Assembly: GCA_032718475.1 (NCBI GenBank)
Contig: JAUCBJ010003412.1
Span: 1 to 35,000 of the forward strand
DNA length: 35,000 nucleotides
Source: Nemertoderma westbladi
Taxonomy: Eukaryota > Xenacoelomorpha > Nemertodermatida > Nemertodermatidae
Direction: 5' to 3'
The position numbers and the translations under genes were made by a program. The notes under the pieces are model-generated. The model was not told the origin of the DNA. It did not search any database and was given only the letters and a program-made list of their open reading frames with translations. Each line of letters begins with the position of its first letter. Position 1 is the stretch's first letter. Shown piece by piece: positions 27,620 through 35,000 of this stretch.

Positions 27620-28924
27620 TTTTCAATACGGTTGTGCGCGGTTCAGTGGAGGTTTGCAGCCTGGCTGTCCGGCTGTCATAGCTCCAACTCAGTCTGTCAG
27701 TAGTATCCACGACTGGCCAAGCAGACGGGATCCCGGATAACAGATAGATCAGTATTCTATTCAGTAGATATTCAACTGAACGAACAGGCACAAACCTGAC
27801 ACCTGTAAAGGCAGAAAGTTCAACAGTACGAAAATATCCTATGGGGTAATTCCATCCAAATTCGACAAATTGGTGGCATCGCAAGGGGTCATCGATTTCG
27901 TTTATTTTTGGATATATGGTCGGAAATGGTATAAAATGACACCTGATGAAATATTTCTGACGATGGTGTATTGGTTTTCGAGATATTGCAGTTCAAAATT
28001 TGCGAACATATCCCCAATGAAACCTACAGAAAATCTTTCTGACTAGTGGGTGGAGTGTCATTTTATATTTATTGTACACATAAATAGGTCTCATACACAT
28101 TAAAACCATGAATAAATTCCACCCACTTGTCAGACCAACTGTTCTATGTGGCCAAAGATTGGACTTTTCGACAAATTTTGTCTTTTTTAGGCTTGAGTTA
28201 GAGTGGTCTGATTAGTGGGTAGCCCAAAAGATTTAGTAAATTGTTAGATATACCAAAGGGGGGTTCTGTGGTACAATTTTCATGTACCACCAGCAAGTCA
28301 GACTTCCATACCATCATCTGGAAAATTGAATCTTTCCAAAATTGCCATACTTCGCATCATCACTGCAAGCGTCTGATAAAAGATGGATGCGTGAAATGAA
28401 TCATGAGTAGTAACATGGATAAGGGAAACATGCATGACAAGTTTCGGATCCCACCCATGCCTTCTTCAGAATATATTATTCAATTGAAAAGTTCAATTTT
28501 CAAAATTAATCGTCAGATTAAATACTTTAGAACCAAGGTCTGTTTACGAGGTTGCTCTCATAACCAGCACACATTAAGTATTTAAATGTTTTAGACACAA
28601 TAAAGGCTGTATTTTTCACCACCCACTTGTCAGATATTTTATGTGTAAAAAACAAAGGTAAATAATTTTAACATATTATTGACTAATTTCAATACCCAAT
28701 GAGTTATATACCTTCTGATACTATTAATTATTATATCATAATAGAAAGAATTAAGCTGTTTGAAATTCATCTATATAATTCCCCAATCCCGGCCAAGGGC
28801 AGCAGGGAATGGAACATTAATACAGTATGTTCATTATGATGAGGCAAGTCAGTGATAATTAATATAGTTATTATGGTAGAAAAGATACTAGATCAATTAT
28901 TGAGTATAGCAGTATTGTAGATCA
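27620..28924. other. Intergenic, no gene recognised; recurring 16-base word
   Basis: ccacccacttgtcaga or a near variant occurs at 28119-28134 and 28619-28634 on plus, and inverted at 28038-28053 and 28207-28222. Otherwise unstructured. Confidence 0.45.
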
Positions 28925-28929
28925 TGCAA

Positions 28930-29261
28930 TTCCTTTATGAACAGTGATCGCAGACAAATTCTGCATCGTAATCGAAATTAACAGGCAGGCAGCTGGTGGT
29001 GCATGACCAATATTTATCGCACACATCGCACACTACCCAAATCTTCTGATTTTTTTGTATCACTGGCCCAAAGTTTTTAACACTTGTAGCAGATATTGTC
29101 ATCCTCATATGTCTGATCAGTAGGAACAGCAACACAAGGGACAACAGCAACCTTGCGTTGAATTGCCTTTACTTTCTTCGTTGTAGAAGATGATAAAGTA
29201 CCCCATTCCAGCTTCCAATCAGCAGTAATATCATATCTATGAGTATGACCGCGTCCCTGCC
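28930..29261 (-). pseudogene. PHD-finger-like C-terminal coding remnant
   Basis: Minus strand: from 29261 one frame reads GHTHRYDITADWKLEWGTLS, SSTTKKVKAIQRKVAVVPC, YEDDNICYKC, then a TAA. After a frame change come KNQKIWVVCDVCDKYWSC and YDAEFVCDHCS-stop at 28935. The order C-x2-C ... IWVxCDxCDKxW ... C ... FVCxxC is that of a PHD zinc finger, although the usual His of the ligand set is not evident. Such a finger at the extreme C-terminus is seen in some transposase-like proteins (for example pogo/Tigger-like) as well as host chromatin proteins. The first 79 bases of the remnant also exist as an inverted copy at 29290-29367. The frameshift and stop argue for a pseudogene. Confidence 0.5.
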
Positions 29262-29367
29262 TCCGGTTTCAAGAAATGGTGTCACGTGTGGCAGGGAGGC
29301 GGTCATACCATAGATATGATATTACTGCTGATGGGAAGCTGGAATGCCGTACTTTATCATCTTCTAC
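29183..29367. repeat. Long near-perfect hairpin, ~79-bp arms, 28-nt loop
   Basis: 29183-29261 and 29290-29367 are reverse complements with 4 mismatches and one single-base gap (about 94%). The loop is 29262-29289. Arm ends: gtagaagatgataaagtac / gtactttatcatcttctac. Such a structure could give a long double-stranded RNA or mark an inverted duplication. Confidence 0.95.
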
Positions 29368-29369
29368 AG

Positions 29370-29729
29370 CACTTATACTGTATGTGCTCGTGAGGAAGTT
29401 AGTAAATAAATGTATATTCAAAAATTAAATTAAATGCTGAAAATGCTGGTAAGATTGATATTTGTTTAGTTTCATAGTTCCATTATAGTAAAAGTTTTCA
29501 ATGGGTTTAATTAATGTATATTGTATATGCCGCTTATAACTTTGGTAAAAGGTAATGGGGATCAATACTAGGTATGTACTTTCCTCTACTGTATGAGAAG
29601 GTTGAAATGAATGTAAACAATAAAAGAAAGTCAATATAACAGGTTACAGTTATATTTTTGAGAGTAATCAGCTCGTATTTTTGTATATTTTCCATGGAGA
29701 GGGATTCATTTTGATTGCGTCGAAATTCA
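29370..29729. other. Intergenic, no gene recognised
   Basis: AT-rich, bounded on the right by a poly-C run. Confidence 0.45.
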
Positions 29730-29756
29730 CCCCCCCCCCCCCCCCCCCCCCCCCCC
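29730..29756. repeat. Poly-C homopolymer, 27 nt
   Basis: Uninterrupted C run between cgaaattca and gccgcacgaatg; the complement of the poly-G type seen at 19658. Confidence 0.95.
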
Positions 29757-29932
29757 GCCGCACGAATGTGAATGGTAAGTATAATATTACTAAAGGAAAT
29801 CCCCAAGCGGAAACAATACATTAATCTGGTTCACCCTTCATGGTATTGTTTTTTTAAGACTTCTTTCTGTAACATCTATTGTGTACCACAGCACATTTCA
29901 CAAGTAATAATGTTCATAATTATACTATTTAA

Positions 29933-30198
29933 GTGTCGCAGTGTCGGAGTGGATAATGCGCCTGAACTGCTTGCAAAATAGTGTTGGTAGCCTAGGTTCG
30001 AATCCGACTAAAGGCTGTAGATATTTCGCACTGTTGTGTCCTTAGTAAAGGCACTTTAGACATAAGTACTGTACCTACGCCAACCCAGCGGTATAATGGG
30101 AACCTAGCTTTGATGGGGGTAATGATAATAAAAGCGCTTTGAGTATGCTGAGCGTAGAAAAGCGCTATATAAATAACCAATATTATTATTATTATTAT
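29933..30198 (+). mobile_element. tRNA-derived SINE, near full length
   Basis: The best-preserved SINE here. The head resembles a Ser/Leu-type tRNA: box A region gtgtcggagtggataatgcg (29941-29960) and box B ggttcgaatcc (29995-30005). The body runs through tgtccttagtaaaggcactt. The 3' end gaaaagcgctatataaataa then (TATTAT)n is the kind of tail that many invertebrate and fish tRNA-SINEs share with a partner LINE. No clear target duplication was identified. Internal pol III transcription is expected from the two boxes. Confidence 0.8.
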
Positions 30199-30466
30199 AA
30201 ATCATTATTTATTTGTTTCAATATTGTATCGTAATATTCAAATCAAATAATCTAACAAATAGAATGGTAAATATGCTTCTTTCAACAACCTTTTTATTAA
30301 CGTTTAACTTTGGCTAATAAAATGAGACAGTAACAAACGTCATAATAACATTACTTCCCCACACATCTCTCAAACCATTACCACATTAATATACAGCAGG
30401 CCTAGTGTTCTATCATATATATTTTTTAATAATGTCCTTCTTCGTAGAATCTCTGTTCCTCTTCGG
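30199..30466 (-). terminator. 3' flank of the repeat-protein gene with polyadenylation signal
   Basis: On the minus strand AATAAA reads at 30298-30293, about 170 bases downstream of the stop codon of the secreted repeat protein. Confidence 0.45.
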
Positions 30467-32077
30467 TCAATTATTATGGATCACTCGTGATCGAATTCTC
30501 AGTTTGACAGGAAATCTTTTCAGCAGAATGGCAGGGATCGTTTGTGGATGAACATTATCTTCATGATCACGTGCTATATGAGGCCGAGTATATAGTGGGA
30601 CAGTATAGGTCTCTGGTTTTGGTACAGGTTTTGTTTCTGGGAGTGGGACAGTATAGGTCTCTGGTTTTGGAACAGGTTTTGTTTCTGGGAGTGGGACAGT
30701 ATAGGTCTCTGGTTTTGGTACAGGTTTTGTTTCTGGGAGTGGGACAGTATAGGTCTCTGGTTTTGGAACAGGTTTTGTCTCTGGGAACGGATGAACATTA
30801 TTATTATCTTCATGATCTCGTGCTATATAATGCCGAGTATATGGGACGGGAGTTTCTGGGTGAGAGTAGGTCTCTGGGACTGGAGGTGGGTGAGATAAGG
30901 TCTCTGGGTGCCGGGGTGGGTGAGAGTAGGTCTCTGGGACTGGGGGTGGGTGAGAGAAGGTCTCTGGGACTGGGAGTGGGTGAGAGAAGGTCTCTGGGTG
31001 CCGGGGTGGGTGAGAGTAGGTCTCTGGGACTGGGAGTGGGTGAGAGAAGGTCTCTGGATGCCGGGGTGGGTGAGAGTAGGTCTCTGGGACTGGGGGTGGG
31101 TGAGAGAAGGTCTCTGGGTGCCGGGGTGGGTGAGAGTAAGTCTCTGGGACTGGGGGTGGGTGAGAGAAGGTCTCTGGGTGCCGGGGTGGGTGAGAGTAGG
31201 TCTCTGGGACTGGGGGTGGGTGAGAGAAGGTCTCTGCGTGCCGGGGTGGGTGAGAGAAGGTCTCTGGGACTGGGAGTGGGTGAGAGAAGGTCTCTGGGAC
31301 TGGGAGTGGGTGAGAGAAGGTCTCTGGGACTGGGAGTGGGTGAGAGAAGGTCTCTGGGTGCCGGGGTGGGTGAGAGTAGGTCTCTGGGACTGGGAGTGGG
31401 TGAGAGAAGGTCTCTGGATGCCGGGGTGGGTGAGAGTAGGTCTCTGGGACTGGGGGTGGGTGAGAGAAGGTCTCTGGGTGCCGGGGTGGGTGAGAGTAAG
31501 TCTCTGGGACTGGGGGTGGGTGAGAGAAGGTCTCTGGGTGCCGGGGTGGGTGAGAGTAGGTCTCTGGGACTGGGGGTGGGTGAGAGAAGGTCTCTGGGTG
31601 CCGGGGTGGGTGAGAGTAAGTCTCTGGGACTGGGAGTGGGTGAGAGAAGGTCTCTGGATGCCGGGGTGGGTGAGAGTAGGTCTCTGGGACTGGGGGTGGG
31701 TGAGAGAAGGTCTCTGGGTGCCGGGGTGGGTGAGAGTAGGTTTCTGGGACTGGGGGTGGGTGAGAGAAGGTCTCTGCGTGCCGGGGTGGGTGAGAGTAGG
31801 TCTCTGGGACTGGGGGTGGGTGAGAGAAGGTCTCTGGATGCCGGGGTGGGTGAGAGTAGGTCTCTGGGACTGGGGGTGGGTGAGAGAAGGTCTCTGGGTG
31901 CGGGGGTGGGTGAGAGTAGGTCTCTGGGACTGGTACAGGTTGCGTTACTGGACGAGTTAACTGGTTGTCATCATGGCGCTTCATTTTCAAAAGAATTGGG
32001 GCCGACTTACTGCGAGCATCAGCATACAGAGCTATTGCCATAACAACGGCGAATGAAACAAACAACTGTGGATTCAT
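30467..32077 (-). CDS. Secreted Pro/His/Tyr/Glu-rich tandem-repeat protein
   Basis: Intact 536-residue frame from the ATG at 32077 (a 13-residue upstream extension lacks ATG). Residues 1-21 (MNPQLFVSFAVVMAIALYAD plus A) form a clean signal peptide. A short basic segment (SAPILLKMKRHDD) follows, then roughly 36 decapeptides alternating PETYSHPPRH and PETFSHPPPV (20-residue, 60-bp unit), then four 16-residue units PETKPVPKPETYTVPL flanked by two related blocks (YTRHYIARDHEDN and YTRPHIARDHEDN), and a basic tail (ILLKRFPVKLRIRSRVIH). There are no Cys in the mature part and no transmembrane segment. Composition suggests an extended, disordered extracellular structural or adhesive protein; Tyr/His/Pro repeats recall byssal or cement proteins, and the PxPKPET part recalls PEVK-like elastic segments. 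Function is inferred from composition only. No intron is needed. Repeats on the opposite strand are also open, but lack ATG and signal features. Confidence 0.75.
   Translation of the reverse strand: MNPQLFVSFAVVMAIALYADARSKSAPILLKMKRHDDNQLTRPVTQPVPVPETYSHPPPHPETFSHPPPVPETYSHPPRHPETFSHPPPVPETYSHPPRHAETFSHPPPVPETYSHPPRHPETFSHPPPVPETYSHPPRHPETFSHPLPVPETYSHPPRHPETFSHPPPVPETYSHPPRHPETFSHPPPVPETYSHPPRHPETFSHPPPVPETYSHPPRHPETFSHPLPVPETYSHPPRHPETFSHPLPVPETFSHPLPVPETFSHPLPVPETFSHPPRHAETFSHPPPVPETYSHPPRHPETFSHPPPVPETYSHPPRHPETFSHPPPVPETYSHPPRHPETFSHPLPVPETYSHPPRHPETFSHPLPVPETFSHPPPVPETYSHPPRHPETLSHPPPVPETYSHPETPVPYTRHYIARDHEDNNNVHPFPETKPVPKPETYTVPLPETKPVPKPETYTVPLPETKPVPKPETYTVPLPETKPVPKPETYTVPLYTRPHIARDHEDNVHPQTIPAILLKRFPVKLRIRSRVIHNN
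30592..30785 (-). repeat. 48-bp tandem repeat (4 copies) within the repeat-protein gene
   Basis: Units begin gtgggacagtataggtctct and differ mainly at tggtac/tggaac. Each encodes PETKPVPKPETYTVPL. Confidence 0.95.
30853..31935 (-). repeat. 60-bp (2 x 30) minisatellite within the repeat-protein gene
   Basis: About 18 copies of a 60-base unit made of two related 30-base halves (tctctgggactgggggtggg... and tctctgggtgccggggtggg...). Variant sites give a higher-order pattern: 30961-31200 is base-for-base identical to 31321-31560. All substitutions keep the frame and most keep the consensus residue. Confidence 0.97.
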
Positions 32078-32520
32078 AATTCTAAATTTTAATAACCAGT
32101 AATATTTGTTTGGCAATCGGTTACCGCATAGGCATATAAAATTATGAATTACCGCAATTCAGGAAATTGTAATATTTTATATTATATATATTATTGTTTA
32201 TTATATACCTGTATATTATGCTGTTGCCTGTTGGTTATGTTTGGACCTGACCACAGAGAATTAATATACCATATTTATGGTTAGCCTATAATTGCAATTT
32301 TGTCCCGATTAGATTGAGTGCTAAGAATGTCATTCCAGAAAGTATGTCGGCGTGTGGGCGTGTGGGCGTGTGTCAGTTCTGTACTTCGCCTAACAGTAGG
32401 CCTAGTCATATGTTACATAAAAAATAAGGTAAACCACAGTCAGATCAGATTCATTATCAGATTATATTTAATTTCCTACAGCAATGTTCTGATGTTGCTT
32501 GTACCGTAGTAATTTGCAAT
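32078..32520. other. Upstream flank of the repeat-protein gene
   Basis: AT-rich; the gene's promoter should lie at about 32100-32250, where tatattatatatat (32178-32192) is a possible but non-specific TATA-like stretch. cggcgtgtgggcgtgtgggcgtgtgt (three 8-base copies) lies at 32348-32373. Confidence 0.35.
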
Positions 32521-32521
32521 T

Positions 32522-32587
32522 AGTCCGAATATTCGTCAACTGAAATTTTAAAATTCGGCCAGAACCGAATAATTCGGCCGATCCCTA
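32522..32587 (-). mobile_element. Probable hAT-type transposon terminus
   Basis: Read on the minus strand it starts TAGGGATCGGCCGAATTATT and continues through TTCGGTTCTGGCCGAATTTT. This resembles the TAGGGAT-(G/C)-x-CCGAAT ends of non-autonomous hAT elements. No partner end was found nearby. Confidence 0.35.
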
Positions 32588-32652
32588 CATGGGGGTAAGA
32601 AGACAATGAGGGGGGTTAAATTTCATAAAAAATCACCCAGAGTAGTTTCACA

Positions 32653-32725
32653 CCCGGTTAAAATACCCTCGTTAATTGTATCCGGGGGTCGGGGGGAAAA
32701 AATACACTAGGGAATTTTAACCGGG
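32653..32725. repeat. 12-bp perfect inverted repeat
   Basis: cccggttaaaat (32653-32664) and attttaaccggg (32714-32725), separated by 49 bases including a G-rich stretch. Confidence 0.7.
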
Positions 32726-33036
32726 GGGTAAATTTTTAGTGGGTTTGAAATTTTCTGCTACACTGGTACTTCCTAGATATAATTTCACCTGCACTTTCTC
32801 CATTCCTTATACCGTTTGGATGATTTTGTACTGCCAACTGAGTATAAAATCCTTACACACTAGTTCGGCCCCTCTTTCCATTCCTTAAATGATTTCAACG
32901 TCCAATCAAATAATAGTGAAGATCTCATTTCAGCAAGAGCTCAATACCATTCAAATTGTAAAAGTTGTTAAAAGTTACATACTGTATATGGCCATTTGTG
33001 TGACTTTGGGCGGTTTTTTTTATCTGGATATGCTTC

Positions 33037-33404
33037 AATTGCCCTACTACTACTAGGATCGGCATGCTGCATTGCAGCTGCATTTTAAGAATGCTGTACA
33101 GGCTTTTCGACAAAATTGCGCCGCCATATTAGATCATCCTCATCTTCAAGGCCTGTGCCCTTTAAGATGCATCTCAAGAAAGTCATGGGCTGTACAGTCC
33201 ACCATTCTTATTCACTCGATGAGGCTGCCAAAGCACAAGATTATGCACTGGCTGGTCCTCACGGCGAAAGCAGTGTCCTGCAAAGCGGATGCGGCTTTGT
33301 CCTAGTGTCAAGCTTGGGGGAACCTATGAGACACCTCCAATGTTATATAGTGTCTGGTTGGAGATGTGTGCATTGTACTTGACGTGCCCTAGATGAATTG
33401 CCCT
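33037..33404 (-). mobile_element. RTE-like LINE, 3' fragment (family B, copy 3) with 9-bp target duplication
   Basis: Minus-strand insert 33046 to about 33395, flanked by aattgccct at 33037-33045 and 33396-33404. The 3' end carries the family block (gcagctgcattttaagaat inverted, and (TAG)n at 33046-33053). Translated pieces match copy 1 around TLYNIGGVS, LTLGQ-like, GHCFRREDQPVHNLVLWQPH and FLRRILKGT, with frame changes. It is strongly 5' truncated; about 12 bases of non-LINE filler lie at the 5' junction. Confidence 0.8.
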
Positions 33405-33990
33405 AGAGAGTGTGATGGCTGTTCAAATGGTTGACATGTGGTATGCGATGGTTTGTAGTACTGTAGTCATTGTTTCTAGAGAGGATGGTAATACACTTCA
33501 AAAGTTGTATAAAGCAATTTTTGTGCCGAAAATGATATTTTAAGCATAACGCTATTCAATATATAAAGTTTAAATGAGAACATGGCATATGGTCTAAAGA
33601 TCTTTCTCTAAGAAATTGAAATAAAAACTGGCAAAAAAATCAAATAATACTTGCCATACGCATATTATATATTAGTACATATATAGTAGGCCTACGTCTA
33701 CTGTACATTATCATATCAGCAAATAAACAGCATGGAATTCACTGTAACGCGTTTAATATAATGAGTGATACATAACAAATAACAATGTCATTGTGAATAA
33801 ATGTCATGTTCCCAATCTAATGCCAATCATGGAAGTGAATTGCGAAAGGAAATTGATATTATTTACAGGTTCGAAGAGCTGGATATTCATTTGTAATTTC
33901 GAAAATTTAATAGGAATTTAAAGAAAATGAAACGATTCGGCTATAGTAGTGGACCTATTGTACTAAGTAGTTGAGAAACATTAAAACCTG
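33405..33990. other. Intergenic, no gene recognised
   Basis: AT-rich without repeats or coding motifs that I can recognise. Confidence 0.45.
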
Positions 33991-33999
33991 ATGTCGGAA

Positions 34000-34135
34000 A
34001 TGGGAACCTCGGAGTGGAGATTTTAGCTTGTCGATGTTCTTTAATTAATGCCGGTGCCAAGTATTACAAGCTATTAGAAGACCGTTAGGTCTTCTTATTG
34101 TAAAAGTATTCACTATCTAACTATCTATCTATCTA
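34000..34135 (+). mobile_element. Probable LINE 3' terminus: hairpin plus (TATC)n tail
   Basis: A perfect 8-bp hairpin, agaagacc (34076-34083) / ggtcttct (34088-34095) with loop gtta, is followed about 20 bases later by actatctaactatctatcta. A terminal stem-loop followed by a short tandem repeat is typical of CR1/L2-like LINE 3' ends. The upstream gatgccggtgccaag-like sequence carries no open frame, so only the terminal part is present. Confidence 0.4.
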
Positions 34136-35000
34136 TGTATGAATATCGGGTTAAGTGAGTTAGTGAACATAAAGCCACGAGGATCAGAATACTGTAAAGA
34201 AATTTGCAACAAGTATGTATGTAGTTTTATTCCAAAAAAGTTTTATTACGAAAAGATTGTACATATACATTATAAGTGATAGAAACTGCACAAATTATAT
34301 TAGTTGCTGTATCAATGTTCGCGCTTTTAGACCTTTAATAGTTTAACCAATACAATTTAAGTGTCTCCTGAATCGACTTTTTTTTGCCCGTACTAATTGA
34401 CATCAGCTGAAGCCAGCCTAGCGCGGCGTATGACCCACGGGTGTGGGAGACTGGATTCAGTTCTAGAGCAGTATATTGCAGTAAGCTACTTTGTATTATT
34501 CGATTGATCACTACTATATAATCTCCGACAACTATACTGTATTTACTTTCGGGGAAATATTAACAGTTCCTTTGGGACGTGAAATATGATCGGTCGTGCA
34601 ATATGTTAATAGATTTGCGTTCTTATGACTCTAAGCCTCTGATGTTAGGGCAAAGTCAGAAAGTCAGAATGTCCGAATGAATTCTGAATGAAGTATGAAT
34701 TCTCGGAAAACTGCCGCATTGCGTCATCTCTCGTAGGCCGCTGTTAACAGAGAAAGGGAGACAATTTCTATGTCAACAAAGGCCGATTCCTCACACAAAG
34801 GAACAGCTCGTAGACCCCGCCACTCCAACTCGGGGCCCCCGACAGACAAGCAGCTGCACGCACAACTCCACGCCCTTTTAGAGTATTTAGCGCATTGCGC
34901 AAAATGACTTATTTTGTCCTCAAAAGCTTTTACAATAAATAAATGTAAAATTGAAATAAATTATGTTATAAATACGTTATCTTATATTTATGGTGGCGTT
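34136..35000. other. Intergenic, no gene recognised
   Basis: No domain-bearing frame on either strand. Mixed composition, with a GC-richer stretch at 34795-34875 (gaccccgccactccaactcg, cggggcccccgacagacaag) that could be an exon or promoter of a gene outside the window, but nothing specific supports this. Confidence 0.4.

Noticed and set aside
27561-27884. 107-codon minus-strand frame
   Set aside because: No recognisable domain and overlaps the GC-rich minisatellite; likely chance.
29933-30010. Functional tRNA gene
   Set aside because: Boxes A and B are good, but the acceptor and anticodon arms do not pair and the sequence continues into a SINE body and tail.
30544-32043. 499- and 350-codon plus-strand frames
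   Set aside because: Consequence of a stop-free 60-bp repeat; no ATG-associated signal peptide or meaningful non-repetitive ends, unlike the minus-strand gene.

Overview
This is an AT-rich eukaryotic window, almost certainly from an invertebrate animal. It has no bacterial-style operons or Shine-Dalgarno sites. It holds many non-LTR retrotransposon pieces, tRNA-derived SINEs, a P-superfamily DNA transposon, microsatellites, and two intact-looking intronless genes. The abundance of AGGCCTA/CTACAGTA-type words and the element mix suggest a marine invertebrate, possibly a deuterostome such as an echinoderm. That placement is an impression, not a demonstration.

Layout. 1-2000: hairpin-forming repeats, an (AGCAT)n microsatellite and a tRNA-like SINE head. 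2002-2841: a Cys/His-rich reading frame that looks like the N-terminal part of a transposon-associated protein. 3007-3665 (-): the 3' end of an RTE-like LINE with a (TAG)n tail. 4036-7795: a P-superfamily DNA transposon, complete from end to end, with ~62/66 bp terminal inverted repeats and an exact 8-bp target duplication. It encodes a decayed THAP-domain/RNase H-like transposase on the minus strand. 8513-9658: further transposon-like coding fragments, one carrying a 110-bp direct duplication. 11790-12376 (+), 18725-19650 (-) and 33046-33395 (-): three copies of a second RTE-like LINE family. 13120-14340 (-): a LINE whose ORF1 (RRM-like) and ORF2 (AP endonuclease) share one frame, separated by a single UAG inside a small hairpin. 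15468-18720: a duplicated 0.2-kb segment and fragments of a Jockey/CR1-like LINE. 20640-21884 (+): an intact single-exon 7-transmembrane receptor. 24011-26113: minisatellites, a cluster of short TIR elements and inverted repeats. 27400-27616: a GC-rich 42-bp minisatellite. 28925-29367: a PHD-finger-like coding remnant overlapping a long, nearly perfect hairpin. 29933-30195: a well-preserved tRNA-derived SINE. 30467-32077 (-): an intact gene for a secreted Pro/His/Tyr/Glu-rich repeat protein built from 10/20-residue repeats. 32522-35000: a probable hAT terminus, the third LINE copy and a LINE-type 3' hairpin.

Only the receptor and the secreted repeat protein look like intact host genes. They lie about 8.6 kb apart on opposite strands and nothing links their functions. 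Everything else recognisable is mobile-element sequence at various stages of decay. The most notable items are the bounded P element, the in-frame UAG/hairpin LINE junction, the repeat-protein gene with recent internal homogenisation, the short TIR cluster at 24.3-25.0 kb, and the ~79-bp-arm hairpin at 29.2-29.4 kb.
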